Assembly (NCBI GenBank): GCA_033725935.1
Contig: MU867081.1
Span: 484,669 to 548,668, forward strand
Direction of reading: 5' to 3'
Length of the DNA: 64,000 nucleotides
Origin: Cladorrhinum sp. PSN259
Taxonomy: Eukaryota; Ascomycota; Sordariomycetes; Sordariales; Podosporaceae
The translations under genes and the position numbers were made by a program. The notes under the pieces were generated by a model, which searched no databases, had not been told where the DNA came from, and saw only the letters and a list, made by a program, of their open reading frames with translations. Shown one piece after another: positions 1-11,900 of this stretch. Position 1 is the first letter of the stretch. Every line of letters begins with the position of its first letter.

Positions 1-2
1 TC

Positions 3-1043
3 ACCAGTGCCGGGATATTGACAACCTTGTACAATCTTCAATCCGGGGATCCGAGAGACAAAGTCTACGCGGCAGTGGGACTTCTCAAGCCAGCGGAACA
101 GGAAGCTCTGGCGCCAGACTATAGCCTGACCACCCAACAGGTCTACATCAAAGCCGCCTGCCACATGTTTGACATGCTCAAAAACCCCAGGATATGGGGG
201 GAATACAACCGTCCCCACCAGAAATCAATTTCCGACTTGCCCTCCTGGGTACCTGACTGGTCCACCCCAGCAAAGGACCAAGGTCTCCAGAGTCGCACTC
301 CCTCACTCAGTGACTTTCTTCCCGGAGATTTTATCACAACAGATACGACCCTACAAGTAACAGGCTACATCCTCGACAGCGTAGCGTACACGGTGCCCAT
401 CTCCCTTTCCTCAGATATATACGACCATATTGTCCGACCTATCGCTTTATTCCTCGCCACCCGCAACATTAGCATCTTTGATCCCCGTCCACATCCTGCA
501 AATACCAATCCAGGCAAAACGAATCTATCAGCGCTCTGGGACATGCTGATCAGCAACTACTGGCAGAACGACTCCTCCTCTTCAAATCCCAAAGTCCGGG
601 AAGCAATTTCTTACCTCGCTTTCAAAATCTCGACGGATACGGATCTGGACATTCCTGAACGGCTGACGACGTCTAAGAACATTTTGGATGACGATCTTGT
701 TAAAGATGTTGACGCTTGGATTGCGAGGGCTGAAAAAGGGGAGAAAACGTATGACCACGAAATATGCGAATGGATGGATGGAGTGACCTGGCAGGAGAAC
801 GACATCTTTGTTACCGAAAGAGGAGGGTTTGGCGTTTCTGGCGGGTATCAAGTGACCGAAGAGGGCATGGTCGTGGCTATACTGGGCGGGATTGAGCATT
901 TGTGTTTACTAAGACAGAAAGAGGAAGAGGGATCATGGTACGAGTATGTGGAACGGGGGTTGGTGTCGTTTATTGACGAGGAGGGGTTGCAGTCCATTAA
1001 AGAGGAGGTTATGGACAATAAGGAGAGGTTGGAGATTCAGTAA
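3..1043 (+). CDS. HET (heterokaryon incompatibility) protein, C-terminal part, cut by the window edge
   Basis: The reading frame is open from base 3 with no ATG at its head, so the gene begins to the left of the window. The first residues contain the block DPRDKVYAAVGL, followed by a PDYS motif and a VYIKAA helix. This block follows the HET domain in many fungal HET proteins (established family knowledge). It is followed by a LPSWVPDWS motif, the usual second landmark. The N-terminal HET core (the YVWG and WTFQE motifs) is not in view. HET proteins trigger cell death when incompatible hyphae fuse, and some respond to other organisms. The stop codon faces the convergent OPT gene across about 115 bp. 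Family assignment is good; the partner or allele system cannot be inferred. Confidence 0.85.
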   Translation, partial: TSAGILTTLYNLQSGDPRDKVYAAVGLLKPAEQEALAPDYSLTTQQVYIKAACHMFDMLKNPRIWGEYNRPHQKSISDLPSWVPDWSTPAKDQGLQSRTPSLSDFLPGDFITTDTTLQVTGYILDSVAYTVPISLSSDIYDHIVRPIALFLATRNISIFDPRPHPANTNPGKTNLSALWDMLISNYWQNDSSSSNPKVREAISYLAFKISTDTDLDIPERLTTSKNILDDDLVKDVDAWIARAEKGEKTYDHEICEWMDGVTWQENDIFVTERGGFGVSGGYQVTEEGMVVAILGGIEHLCLLRQKEEEGSWYEYVERGLVSFIDEEGLQSIKEEVMDNKERLEIQ

Positions 1044-1158
1044 AATAAAGTGCACTTTGATGGCGGTCAATGATCACGAGAAGATTGTGTCGCCCGTAGC
1101 AATTGGTGATTCAAATTCGCCCAACTAAACTGCATCCACTCCACCCTCACAACAACAT

Positions 1159-3872
1159 CTAATGAAAAGACCCAACAGGCGGTCCAAACGTCTCCCCGGG
1201 AGCCAAAGTCTTCAACCTACATGCCTTGGCCTCGCACCCCTGGGCAGTAACGGTATTCCCCCACCAATCCAAGCTCCTATTATTCCACTGCAGCGCAAAG
1301 AACATGATGATAGCAGCGATGGCAATCCCAGAACTGAAAGCGGCCGACAGCACAAAGTTGTACTTGGACCAAAAGGCCAGATACCTCGGCTTGACGTACA
1401 TCCAGCTCAGCCAGGCGATGGGCACGGCAGGCCAGACGTAGCTCATGTTGTAAGGCGCCCAGTAGATGCAACCGTAGATCAAGGCGACGGGATGAATCTG
1501 TCGCATCCACCGGGATTTGGGAAACCGCCTCTGCATTAACCAGAACCCGAGGGGGATTACGACTCCCAGAGGCCAGCCGACTAGCATAGCGGTGTATTGA
1601 CCACCCGCACCAAACACCTTTTTGGGTCCGACGGTTCCCCACAGGACGGCGGCGGTGAAGAAGGTGTTGATTCCCGGGCAGGTATAGTGCTGCTTCTGGT
1701 CAGGCGTGCACACGCCCTCGATCTGGTTCATCTGAAAGTTGAGCACGCCGATGCAGACAAACGTGGAGACGAGAGTGGCAATCATTTGCGCGAAGAAGGT
1801 GTGTCTGGGTGGGATGTGCACGTAGTGGGCCAGCTTCAGGTCGTTGGAGAACCAGACGGCGTGGGCGCAGGTAATGTACCCAAACGCCTTGAAGTAGTTC
1901 ATCGCCAGGGCGTTGCCCTCGACCCAGGACCCGCCGATGAACTCTGCCAGGACGTTGAGCGTCACTTCTATGCCCGTCATCGACTTGACCATGCCGACCG
2001 GGATGACGAAGATGATGCAAAGGATGAGGCCGTAAAAGACCACGCCCGGGCTCGTGTAGGTTTCCCAGCCTGCGATGCCGGCTATGCCAAAGGCGATGGC
2101 GACCACCAAGACGATGAGGAACCACCACTCGGGTACTTCGGGGTACGAAGCCATGAGTCTGTTGTGGACGTCCCTGTACTGGCCGATTTCTGTGTTTTTG
2201 TTCTTGCGGAAGCTGTTGATCAGGTTCTTGAAGCCCATGACTACCTCGGCCTGGTGGTAGAGGTAGATGTACATGAGCGTGGCCGGGTAGATGGCGAAGA
2301 AGAAGATGTAGATTGTGAGATTACCCGCCGAAAGAAACGGCGGCGAGTACGACTCGTACTTGGCAGCGTCAAAAAGGCCGTGCGAGTCGATGGCGCGGGA
2401 GACGTTGTACAGCTTGCCGGTGTTGTCGTAGACGCGGTTCGAGTTGATGGGGAGGTAGGCCGTGTGGTACGTGTTTGTGTACCAGATGGCGAGGACGACG
2501 AAAAAAGAGGCCAACATGCCCAGGAACCGGTTGAAGGTGCTGAAGAAGGGAACCATGAGCGGGTCGAGCGCGTCAAAGAGTAGGATGTTCCAGTCGAATG
2601 TCGGCCAGGGGTTGATTCCCAGGCCGTTGTTGAATCCCGTGATTGTGTTGAGGTGCAGGTTGTCCGGGGCGATCCATGTCATCCAGCTGAATAAGCTGAG
2701 AGCCGTGAAGATCCAGTTGGGGAACCAAAAGTAGACAAACATGGCGCCGAAGGAGATGAGGAAGAACTTGTAGCGAGAGGAGCGGTATACTTTCTTGAAT
2801 GGCCCTTCCACGGGGACGTTGGTCTCGGTGTGGAAGGCTTGGTTCAGCGCAATGGTAACGAGCGATGCCGGCCATACGCACGAGGCCGGGTACACCAGGA
2901 AACGCCGCGTCAGGCCGGCCATGCCGTATCCGACAAAGTTGGTACCAAGGGAAATGAGGATCTGGTAGGCAAAGGAACCTGCGTAGCTCTGGTTGAAGTA
3001 GGCCGGAAGGTACTGACTCCAGATGATGTAGTTGGTGTATGGGATTTGGTATGCGACATTGGCCATAATGGTGATCAACATGTGCTCCTTCTTGGAGAAC
3101 GGGCCGGGGTTTAAGCTGTGGCGCACTCCAAACAGTGTAAAGCCCCAGTCGGGGAGGAACCTGTCGCAGGCTTTGCCGATGGGAAAAGCCAACATCTGGG
3201 CAACGTTGGATAAGATGGTGATGGTGGGCTGGCGGATGGAGAAGAGCTGGTTGATGAAACCCAGCAGAGCCGAGAAGGCCAGTCCAATAATCCAGACACG
3301 GATGGTAGAGCAGGGCATGGACGGATCGTCATGGTTGTCGACGACGGCGCGCACTTCGGCATATGGGCTGTTGTTGGTGATCAAGGCGGCTTCAAGCTTC
3401 ATCTCGTAGATTAGGTCCTCGTGTTTCTCGGGGTTCTCAAATACGGCTTCGTTTCCAAGGAACTCCTTGATCTTGACAAGCGTGGTGTGGGGAAAGTTGG
3501 GGTCATTTTCATGAATTTCGAGGACGTTGGTCATCAGCTAGCAGCATGTTTAGTTCGGTTGGTTTTGGCGTGAATCTCTTTACACTTACAGCTCTGACTT
3601 CCTCGGTAGTCATCTGGCCAGCCAAAGCCTTTGCCTCTTGGAGGTCTTTGTCGGTCATGTTGAGGTCACTGCCGAGGGGTTGTAAATCTCAGAGGAGGCT
3701 GCATCCCTGCTGCTGATCTAGTTTCTACTTACCGCTCAACGGCACCTTCGTCCATAGTGACGGCATTGTCAATGGCGTATGGCGTCTTCTCTTCTCGTTG
3801 GACCCCTCCGACGCTTGGATCAATGTCGGAGGGGTCTGAGGGAACTCTTGTGACTTTCTCGTCGTCGCCCAT
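1159..3872 (-). CDS. OPT-family oligopeptide transporter
   Basis: Three exons (3733-3872, 3590-3668, 1159-3537) join in frame through consensus GTAAGT donors to give about 865 residues. This is normal for the fungal proton-coupled OPT family, which imports tetra- and pentapeptides and related compounds across the plasma membrane. The N-terminus is hydrophilic and acidic. It is followed by many hydrophobic segments and the family signatures NPGPF (residues about 216-220, then KKEH), NPWPTFDWN and HIPPR. The start was chosen as the Met of MGDDEK because it opens the only frame that splices cleanly into the transporter. The 3' end converges on the HET fragment. Substrate cannot be told from sequence. 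No breaks were seen. Confidence 0.93.
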
Positions 3873-5361
3873 GGCTCCAAGTTGACACGGAAAGTGTTGA
3901 GACAAAATAGAGTTGGCGAAGAGGAGTGAGAGACAGGCACAGAATTCCAGCACCACGGGTCTGGGGGAACGCAGGGTTGATCAATTTAATATCCCCGCAA
4001 GCATTCACATGAACGAGCTCAGTTCCAACAATATCCAAAGTGGCGGATAATAACTCGCCTATCACGGGCTACATCCTTATCGAAACCGCGACGTCGGTAA
4101 ATGATACCTTCTGCATCGAGAAGGTCTGTCCACTGTGTGATCATTCGGACGCGCACTCTCGGGTCCAACATGGCGCTGGAGTTGTGCTTGGGAAACAGTG
4201 CGAAGTCCAAGACTCCATTCTCTTCATGTTCTCTTGAAAAGTTGTTTCAGTAAGTGACATACGCGGGGGACCTGGGTGAGATTGCTCTCTGTTTGAGACA
4301 TGACACACGGCAAGACGATGGAGTTTCTGGCGGCAAAATTGAGGGGCGACTGGCAGGAGAGGGAGGACCGCGGTACGTATCTCAAGAGGGTTGCACTTAC
4401 GATGGGGACTGATGGGAGGGGATTGGCACCGACGTGGTATTTATTCCCCCAATCAATGGCAAAAGTTGAATCAAGCTTTTTCGGGCCGTCTAAGGTTCTG
4501 ATGATGGCTGTGGTTGATTTTATCCACATTGTTTTCCTTTTCCATTCGCAATGTCTTATCCGCACCATACCAGCTTGCTACTCTGAGCAATTGCGAGTAT
4601 CTTCTTAACACAGTATACATGCCGTGCAGCCAAACGCTACATGCACTGTTTCTCAAGCATTGATAAGCATGATAAACAAAACACCTTCCATTGCAGGTTA
4701 TCACTGTACCAAGCTGATGATCAGACAGGTCAGAAGGGGTATTTGATAGCATAGGCTTGCTGTTGATTGAGTCTGCTTTAAGAAGCTGTTTTGGGCAATG
4801 GTTGCGGTTTGATGTAACTCCCGGACACAAATCTCCAAACCTCTTGCCAGCATTACCCTTAGCGCTGCGGCAGGGGGTAGGATTCAACCATTTAACATAC
4901 CTACGCAGACGCTGCATGTTAAATTAATACTCGATCGGGCTCCTCTACGGCAACAGTGTGAATGTAATGGTAGCAAAAAGTGGCACCGAGAGAACAATTT
5001 ATTATTAAAGATCAAGGTGTCTTTGAGGCCACTCAGTTCGTGCTGCATCTAAATTGCTTTCCAAACACCACTCAAGACGTCGAACTGCTTACATGCTTCA
5101 CGCGTCGCACTGTACGGAATACGCAATGCTATTGTTTATCCGATTTCGGACCAATGCACTGCAACCAACACAAGTATGCGAACAGGGGTGCTCTACCCCT
5201 CATGGCAGCCATGTGCACTCCAAATGTACGATCCTTAACCTCCCATGGCAACATGTGCAAACATAAACAACAAAGATGACCGAACAAGATTGTTTAAAGT
5301 GCGAAATCGAAATCAAAAAAGAAAATGAACAACAACATCCGATCACCAACCACGACAATGA
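3873..5361. other. Intergenic stretch with no supportable gene
   Basis: About 1.5 kb between the OPT start and the kinase-like remnant. Open frames on both strands are short, overlap one another and show no recognisable motif or splice-supported extension. The part next to 3872 should hold the OPT promoter. No N-lobe sequence for the downstream kinase-like gene was found here. Confidence 0.6.
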
Positions 5362-6265
5362 GCTTCAACCAATCAGCATCAAAGAAATGCTTTTATCCCC
5401 TATCCACAAGCCTTTGGTTGTTACAAGATCGGGAAGCCGGAGACTTACTTCTACCTCTCCGAGTTTGTCGATATGGATGTTACCACTGCCCCTGATCCAG
5501 CAGAATGGACTGCCCGTCTTGCAGCAATGCACAAGGCCTCTGTTTCCCCCACCGGAAAATTCGGGTTCCCTGTAAAAACTTGTGATGGCAAGCTCGCTCA
5601 TACCGTCGACTGGGATGCCTCATGGGCATCCTTCTACCGCAAACTCCTGCTTGGGGTGTGCGAGTTGGACCTTGAAACCAACGGACCATGGCCAGAACTC
5701 GAGCGCGCAACTGCCCAGATCTGCGGCGTAATCATTCCTAAGCTCCTCGACAACCTGCGCACATCCGAAGGGGAACCAATCAAGCCCTGCATCATACACG
5801 GCGACTTATGGGACGGAAACATGGGCATCAACAAAAAGACAGGCGACACTCTCCTCTTCGACGCCGGCTCTTACTTCGCGCACAACGAGATGGAGCTCGG
5901 CCACTGGCGGTGCGAGTTTACCTCTGTATTTCGAGCCCAAGTCTACACGCAACAGGACCTCCGTTATTACCCTCCTGCCGAACCTGCAGATGAGTTTGAC
6001 GATCGTAATCGGCTGTACAGCCTCAAGGGCGCGATCAATTACTCGGCCGGACACCTAGACACACCCCTACGAAAGACGTGAGTTGGATTCCACAGGCCTT
6101 TAACAGTCTCCTTTTTCTGATCTTGCTTACAGAGCATACAATAACATGTGTTATCTTGTTGATAAATACGCCCCCATCGACGGAATCGATAAGTATGATG
6201 TATTGATTGACCCATCCGTCACTGGAGCACGGATCGTCCCTCATCTTGCCGAAGGCTTAATCTGA
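5362..6265 (+). pseudogene. Fructosamine/ketosamine-3-kinase-like gene, 5'-truncated
   Basis: The frame is open from 5362 without an ATG until Met at 5473, and it already looks like the middle of the family (ETYFYLSEFVDM). The catalytic-loop motif HGDLWDGN is intact, followed by LLFDAGSYFAHNEMELG. This matches the fructosamine kinase family, which phosphorylates ketosamines on glycated proteins so that the adducts fall off. An intron (6078-6132) joins in frame to a final exon ending at 6265. What is missing is the N-lobe with the ATP-binding lysine. An in-frame TGA at 5359 closes the frame upstream, and no plausible 5' exon was found in about 1 kb. I read it as a truncated remnant. A distant or diverged first exon is the alternative. 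Confidence 0.7.
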
Positions 6266-6663
6266 GTGAAAACAAATAAACTGTCTTTTTTGTTCTCTAG
6301 CTACTCTAAATAAATAAACGCAATCTGCTTCACGTGTTGAACATGCTATAGCAGGCTATTAGCCGCGTTTGTTGTGAAACGAATGTGTTTTCCTTTCAAG
6401 TTCTCCAAATCCATATCCCAAGTTTTGCCCTTTTTTCTTTCTCCTTTTTCTTTCTTTTTGTGAATCAGTCAGGTGTCATGTTTTTCTGATTTCAATTAAC
6501 CGGCCAGCCTCCTGAACGAATGTATGTAAGCTCCTTGCTTCCATCTCACCGAACCCCTCTCTAGTTACTAGTAATGGTCAGCTCTATCTATCATCAACAC
6601 ACTAAGGAGATGGTGTCGTACTATGTTTTACTCACTCTGGGCACTCATGGTTTGCGCGCACCC
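6266..6663. other. Intergenic, pyrimidine-rich
   Basis: Convergent gap between the kinase-like remnant and the small secreted protein. It contains a long T/C-rich stretch around 6420-6470 and no gene. Confidence 0.6.
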
Positions 6664-7017
6664 TTAACGAGGGCAATCTCCGCCATCAGAATAGGAGCTC
6701 AAGGCGTGAGCAGTGCCGCCGAGGTTGAAGCACTGGTTCTTCGGAATTTGGTTGACGCCCTGGGCGCAACCGGAGTCGAGTACCTTGCCCGCACAGGCTT
6801 GCGGCTCGTATGCATCCAGCCTTTGATAGGTTCCACCCCCTGTTATCATGATGTAGGAACGGAAGCCGCCTTTGGTGTAGGCACAAGTGTTGTCATAGAC
6901 GTTCCTCTGCTCAACCAGAGTGCCTTGGCAGTTGTCATCTGAGTAGAGTTTGACAACGTAGGCGTTTGAGGTGGCAAGCAGAGACAAGGCTCCGAGGGTA
7001 ATCTGAGACAGCTTCAT
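6664..7017 (-). CDS. Small secreted cysteine-containing protein (117 aa)
   Basis: A single exon. The N-terminus MKLSQITLGALSLLATSNA is a classic signal peptide with a likely cleavage after SNA. The mature part of about 98 residues has six cysteines in contexts DNCQG, NTCAY, ACAGK, SGCAQ, QCFNL and DCPR, enough for three disulfides. The opening VVKLYSDDNCQG and the regular beta-strand-like spacing suggest a compact extracellular fold. Size, secretion and Cys content fit the loose class of fungal small secreted proteins, some of which act as effectors or antimicrobial factors. I recognise no specific family. It lies alone, with a trinucleotide repeat upstream. Confidence 0.8.
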   Translation of the reverse strand: MKLSQITLGALSLLATSNAYVVKLYSDDNCQGTLVEQRNVYDNTCAYTKGGFRSYIMITGGGTYQRLDAYEPQACAGKVLDSGCAQGVNQIPKNQCFNLGGTAHALSSYSDGGDCPR

Positions 7018-7270
7018 GTTTTTGGCGGTTGATCGTCAAGATGTTTGTGTGATGGCAGGTTGCAAAGAAGATCGAGAGGTGGGTTGATGATGGAAGTGAG
7101 TAAGAGTTCTGAAGACCCAGAGACTGCTTCTGTCGCCTTTTAATACTTGTTTCTAGTATTTGACCTCAGCTATGGCAACTCGGGTTATTGGATACCAAGT
7201 CTGCCCGAATACGCTCCATTTACTCCGTACGCTCAAAAGCAACCGACCTTCAAGAAAGATCTCAATTTCA

Positions 7271-7302
<32 letters not shown>

Positions 7303-7488
7303 CAATGATGACAGCTTGTGATTTGCAAGCTAACGAGTCCCGCAAGCTCCGAAGATCACTGAAGTAGAGCACGAGACAGACTAGATAGGGTTGAGAGGGA
7401 AAAAGGGCATTCAGCCGAGCGTACAATAGCTCTTAGCCTGCCTTGGCATCTGCATCTTCTTCATATATTAACTCTTCAGTGTTGTCTA
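7018..7488. other. Upstream region of the small secreted protein gene
   Basis: Likely promoter DNA; it contains the trinucleotide tract listed separately. No gene seen. Confidence 0.5.
7271..7302. repeat. (ATG)n microsatellite
   Basis: About ten uninterrupted ATG units in non-coding DNA roughly 250 bp upstream of the small secreted protein start. Confidence 0.95.
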
Positions 7489-7629
7489 ATACGCACCTTG
7501 GCAGCCATATAGGTCTCACCTAAGATTGTGCTTGTAAACTCGCTAAGGTCTAATCCATATTTACCGTTCAAAGGCAGAGATATGGATTTGTCATAGACCA
7601 CGGATACTGCGGCGTGCCAAGGTGCGTAT
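7489..7629. mobile_element. MITE-like element, 141 bp, with perfect 15-bp terminal inverted repeats
   Basis: The left end ATACGCACCTTGGCA (7489-7503) is the exact reverse complement of the right end at 7615-7629. An inner inverted pair AATCCATAT / ATATGGATT lies near the centre. There is no coding capacity. Size and ends fit a miniature inverted-repeat transposable element. A clear target-site duplication was not found, so the superfamily is open. Confidence 0.6.
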
Positions 7630-7946
7630 AGGGTCAACAAAAGGATGCGTATTCGTCAGCAATGTCTCAAAGCCTCACTGCTTAACAGTAATATAACATG
7701 TTACTTCAACTAGAGCTATTCCGGCAAGAATATGCAAAATATTGTTCTCATGATTACAGGCAGCACTTGGCTCCTGTTGTGTTGCCGGCATATTTCGGTG
7801 AAGCATTACAGCATTTGACCATGATCGCCCCCGCCACAACCACAACTACCCTAACCAAAACATTTCCCTCTGTCGGTTCCTCTGATGCGTTATTCAAGGA
7901 GATTCGTTCCTTCAACCAAGCACAAGCCATCGACAAAACACTCAAG

Positions 7947-8819
7947 TCATCCACAAATCCAACTCGCCTCCACCTTCCAATCACCACACCACTTGTCAAC
8001 ATTCGCACCGTCCCTACACTTCCCCAGCTCTTGTTCTTTGTTATTTCTCCCTATCGTTCTATTAACGCTCCAATTAACCCATGTACCCTGACCACACCCG
8101 TTCCACGTGTATGTTATTCCATCCGGCAGCGTGACTGGAAAACCACACGGGTTCTGCTTGTAAGTATCACTCATGATCTGAAAAATGCATGGCTGCGAGG
8201 GGAGGAAGACTATTTCAAGCGACTGATCATCTTTATATGCGCGTCCGACTATGATTTGTGATGATGGTGAGCCACTGGTGCGGGGTTGGGGCTGGGTTGG
8301 GGAAGTGGTTGCAATCGTGGTAATAAAGACTGTTGTTATGTGACTATTGTGCTGTTAGTATATCTGCATTGAGTTGATAGCTGACAATTATTTTCAGAGT
8401 TTTGAAACCCAGAATATGGTCCTATACCTGGTAGTCGCTGAATTCTCGAGTAAAGTTGTAGTCTGCTCTGTAGTTTTCCTCTGCTTATTGGACATGGTTA
8501 GCCTACCAGCAATACCGCCTCCTGTTGCTCCGATCGCTGCCACAACTGCCAGAACCAAGAGGAGTACGCGATGCCTTCTCCACCACGTCTTCGGAGGTTG
8601 TTGAGGGTGTTGCGAGACAGGTACTGAAGGCCTTTCCGATGTCTGCCCAGTGCTCAATGAGACCGATCCCACATCTCCGAGATTCTTTGGCAGATTCGGC
8701 CCGCTGCAAACTTCCGGAAGGTCATTCTGGCAGTGAACCTCGGGAAAATTGTTGTCATGGAGGGTTTGTGGTAGAGCACTGTGGTTGAAAGTGTCAGAAA
8801 TATTCCGTTGCTGCTCCAT
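7947..8819 (-). CDS. Single-pass membrane protein with Cys-containing C-terminal domain
   Basis: Proposed exons 8507-8819 and 7947-8329, joined in phase, give about 231 residues. The acceptor is supported by a TACTAAC branch site about 20 nt upstream. The donor could also be at 8515 in the same phase. The first exon has a hydrophilic N-terminus, then RRHR and a strongly hydrophobic segment LLLVLAVVAAIGATGGGIA (about residues 84-102). A Thr/Pro/Ser-rich linker follows. The last 110 residues carry several Cys and Trp residues (NPCGFP, WNGCGQG, WCGDW) and likely lie outside the cell. The layout is common among fungal membrane proteins of unknown role. It is transcribed divergently from the NLR gene, with start codons only about 150 bp apart. 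Confidence 0.65.
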
Positions 8820-8971
8820 ACTACAAAGTCAACCGTTGTGCTCGCTGTTCAAGGGATATAACCATTGTGAAAAGATTAACCCGTTTGACTCCGCAGAGAT
8901 AACAGTTTTCGCCTTCAAATCAATGTCGCGTTCCATCCCGTCAAGTATTAAGCTCTCACATTTCCCTATCC
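8820..8971. promoter_or_regulatory. Short divergent intergenic region, probable bidirectional promoter
   Basis: Only about 150 bp separates the ATG of the membrane protein (minus) from the ATG of the NLR (plus), so both promoters must overlap here. No specific binding site was identified. Confidence 0.45.
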
Positions 8972-11900
8972 ATGGATCCCATTTCTGCGCTCAGTCTTGC
9001 AGCAAATATCTTCCAAGTGATTGGCTTCGGCCTTGACGTGATCAGCGTCGCGTCCAAGATTCATCAGTTGGGCAGCAACGCGCAGATTGACGATCTCTTA
9101 AGATCGGGAAAGGTGCTAGACGCTACGGCTAATCTCATTGAGACAGAACGACCACGACTGGAGCACCCCGATGATCAAGATGAAGCCTTTCTTCGCAATG
9201 TCACATCGGGGTTACGGGCCAGTCGTGAAATCGGTGGCCTGGTAAACAAGATACAGCTCGCAACTGAGAAATCCAAAAGACTTCCTCCAATTCGCACTCA
9301 GACCGGCCTGGTTGGAAAGCTGCAAAATGTGGCTCCAAAGCCGACTAAACCGTCAAAACGCATTACCGACAGCATCTGGGAGGCGTTCCAAACAATCTGG
9401 AACAAGGACAAGATTGATGCGCTAAGAATCCAGCTGAGCGAGGAGAGGGCCAACTTGCAGCTATACGCATCCGTCTCCATCAAGGCTAAGCTTGATAAAC
9501 AAGCCATCAGAATTGACGACATTGTTGCTCAGCTGGAAGGCCAGAGCAGGACGCTCCTGGTCGAGTTCACGTCTAGCTTCGACGGCCTGAAAGCACAAAG
9601 CGACAGCATTCTCCAACATCAAGTCCAGAGTGAACGACTCGCGGCTGCACGCCATCAGGAAATCCTCGATGCCTTCCGCAGCTATGGCACAGGGGTGCCC
9701 CTTTCTGTATCAAACCGTCCGTCTCTTGATCATAATCAGGTGAAACGTATTCGGCAAACCGTCCTCTCGTCCTTGTGGTATCCTCCAATGAGAGACCGGG
9801 AAGACGATGTTCAGAAGGCGTACAAGTCAACATTGACGTGGATTCACAGCACCCCAGACGACGGGATTGAAAGCCAGTGGGACGATTTCGGCGAATTTCT
9901 CAAGTCTGGAGTAGGCACTTACTGGGTAGCCGGCAAAGCGGGATCAGGAAAAAGCACCTTGATGAAATTGATGTTTCAACACCAAAGGACCAAAGAGCTT
10001 CTTCGTGTATGGACGGGAGACGAAGAGGAAGAAACAAAGGTCGAAGAGCGCAACATGAAAGCACGAGAAGAAGACGCGGCGAGAAAAAAGTCGAGAGACG
10101 TGTATGACCTGGACACAAATGAGGCCGACACACCGTTGAGGGAGGAAAGATGGAAAGATAGGCTCGTGATGGCCAACTTCTTTTTCTACTATAAGGGCTC
10201 CGCACTTCAGAAGTCCGAGGCCGGCGTGTTCCGGTCCCTCCTTTACCAAATTCTTGCCGCCAACCCCGACCTAATCGAGCTTGCCTTTCCAGAGAGATAC
10301 AGCGCCCTCTCTTTATCTGGTAACGCAACGACATTTGAGCCCAGCGTTCAGGAGCTGAAACGGGCACTCACCAATACGATTCAAACCCGGCGGTTGACCC
10401 CTGACTCACCCATATTCTTCTTCGCCATTGACGGGCTGGACGAGTACGACTCCAACTATTCCGGAATCGAAGAACTCGCCAAATATTTCAAAGATCTCGG
10501 CTCCTTTTCCAATGTGAAACTTGTTCTTTCGAGCAGACCTGAGATGGTGTTTGTGCACGTCTTTTCAGGCTGCCCCAGCCTCCACCTTCACGATCTTACC
10601 GGCCAAGACATTCTCAACTTTGTCAATGACGAGTTCGCACAGCACCGCCCGTTCAGAAGTCTCTCTCTCGAAGCCCGGCCGAGGTTGACAGCTTGAAGAC
10701 CGAGATTGTCGAGGCGTCGTCGGGAGTGTTCCTTTGGGTTCATCTCGTGGTCCGCTCACTGCTTCAGAGTCTCTTATCGGGCTTTGACAACATCGATGAC
10801 CTTCGATCACGAGTTCAAGAGCTCCCCACTGATCTCAAGCCTTTGTTTCGGCACATGTGGGACAGAATTCCGATAGAGGGACGGTACCGCGAGCAGGCCT
10901 CGCGTCTACTTCAGCTTGCGGAAACGGGCACCGCACTCGGAAAACACCTCAGTCTTGTCGGAGTCTCATTTGCCCAGAGCTGCAACTTGCAAAACGCAAT
11001 TGAGGCTGAGCTGCAGCCCATGAAAGACGAAGAAGCCGAATTCCAGATGGAGAGAACACGGGCACAGATCCTGAGTTCCTGCATGGGGCTCGTCGAAATA
11101 CGCAAACGCACCACCTACGAAGCACCTAAAAACGTGGAAGGGGATCCGTACCCCAACCTTCCAGAAAGGAAGCAGAAGCATCCACATGTTGCATTCATTC
11201 ATCGCAGCGTTTACGAATTCATCTCCGCTGGCGATGTGCGTCTTGAGCTTTTAAAGGCATCCTCACCAACCGTGGACCAGTCCCCCGAATCATCCCTTCT
11301 TGCCTCCGCGCTCTTGAGATTGAAAACCACTGGCCCCTTCTTTCCCGAATGGCTCGACATCTTGGCGCTAAACTGTCTTTTCAGATCCCGCCAGCTGGAG
11401 AAAGCAGCAGGAGTGTCACCGTCGGACGCTATTAATGAACTAAACCGGGTCATGTCACGGCGCCTCAACACCTTCTTTGGCATGCCCGCGTCCTTGGCAG
11501 AGCGAAGACCGCCGCTCCACTGGTCTCAGGTTGCCACCGTGTACCGAGACCGGAAGGGGCAGATTGTTCAGCAGCTTGTCAGCACTGATCCCGCACTCGA
11601 CTGCAAGGATGATCTTTTATCATTGGCAGTCCAATCTGGCCTCGAACTCTTCGTCCAAGAAGCAATAACACGGGGGCCTCCGAGTCCAAAGCCAGGGAAA
11701 CCGCTCCTGGCCTATGCCTTGGGTCCTAATACCATTCTGGCGCAGTTCACGGGCCAGCTTCCATTGCAACTGAGCATGGTTGACTTGTTGCTGAAACACG
11801 GACAAGACCCAAACCAGGTTTGGGGGTCCCAGAGCGTTTGGGCGACATTTCTCTGCAATTTGTTTACCAATACAGCGTCCACTGACGGGGCCGTGAAACT

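Noticed and set aside
1597..2583. 328-codon plus-strand frame inside the OPT gene
   Set aside because: Antisense shadow of the OPT coding sequence, Val/Asp/Glu/Arg-rich as expected from complementary codons.
7271..7302. Possible CRISPR-like or regulatory array
   Set aside because: Plain trinucleotide microsatellite without spacers.
7698..8261. 187-codon plus-strand frame
   Set aside because: Antisense to the second exon of the membrane protein, whose branch site and splice phases fit better.
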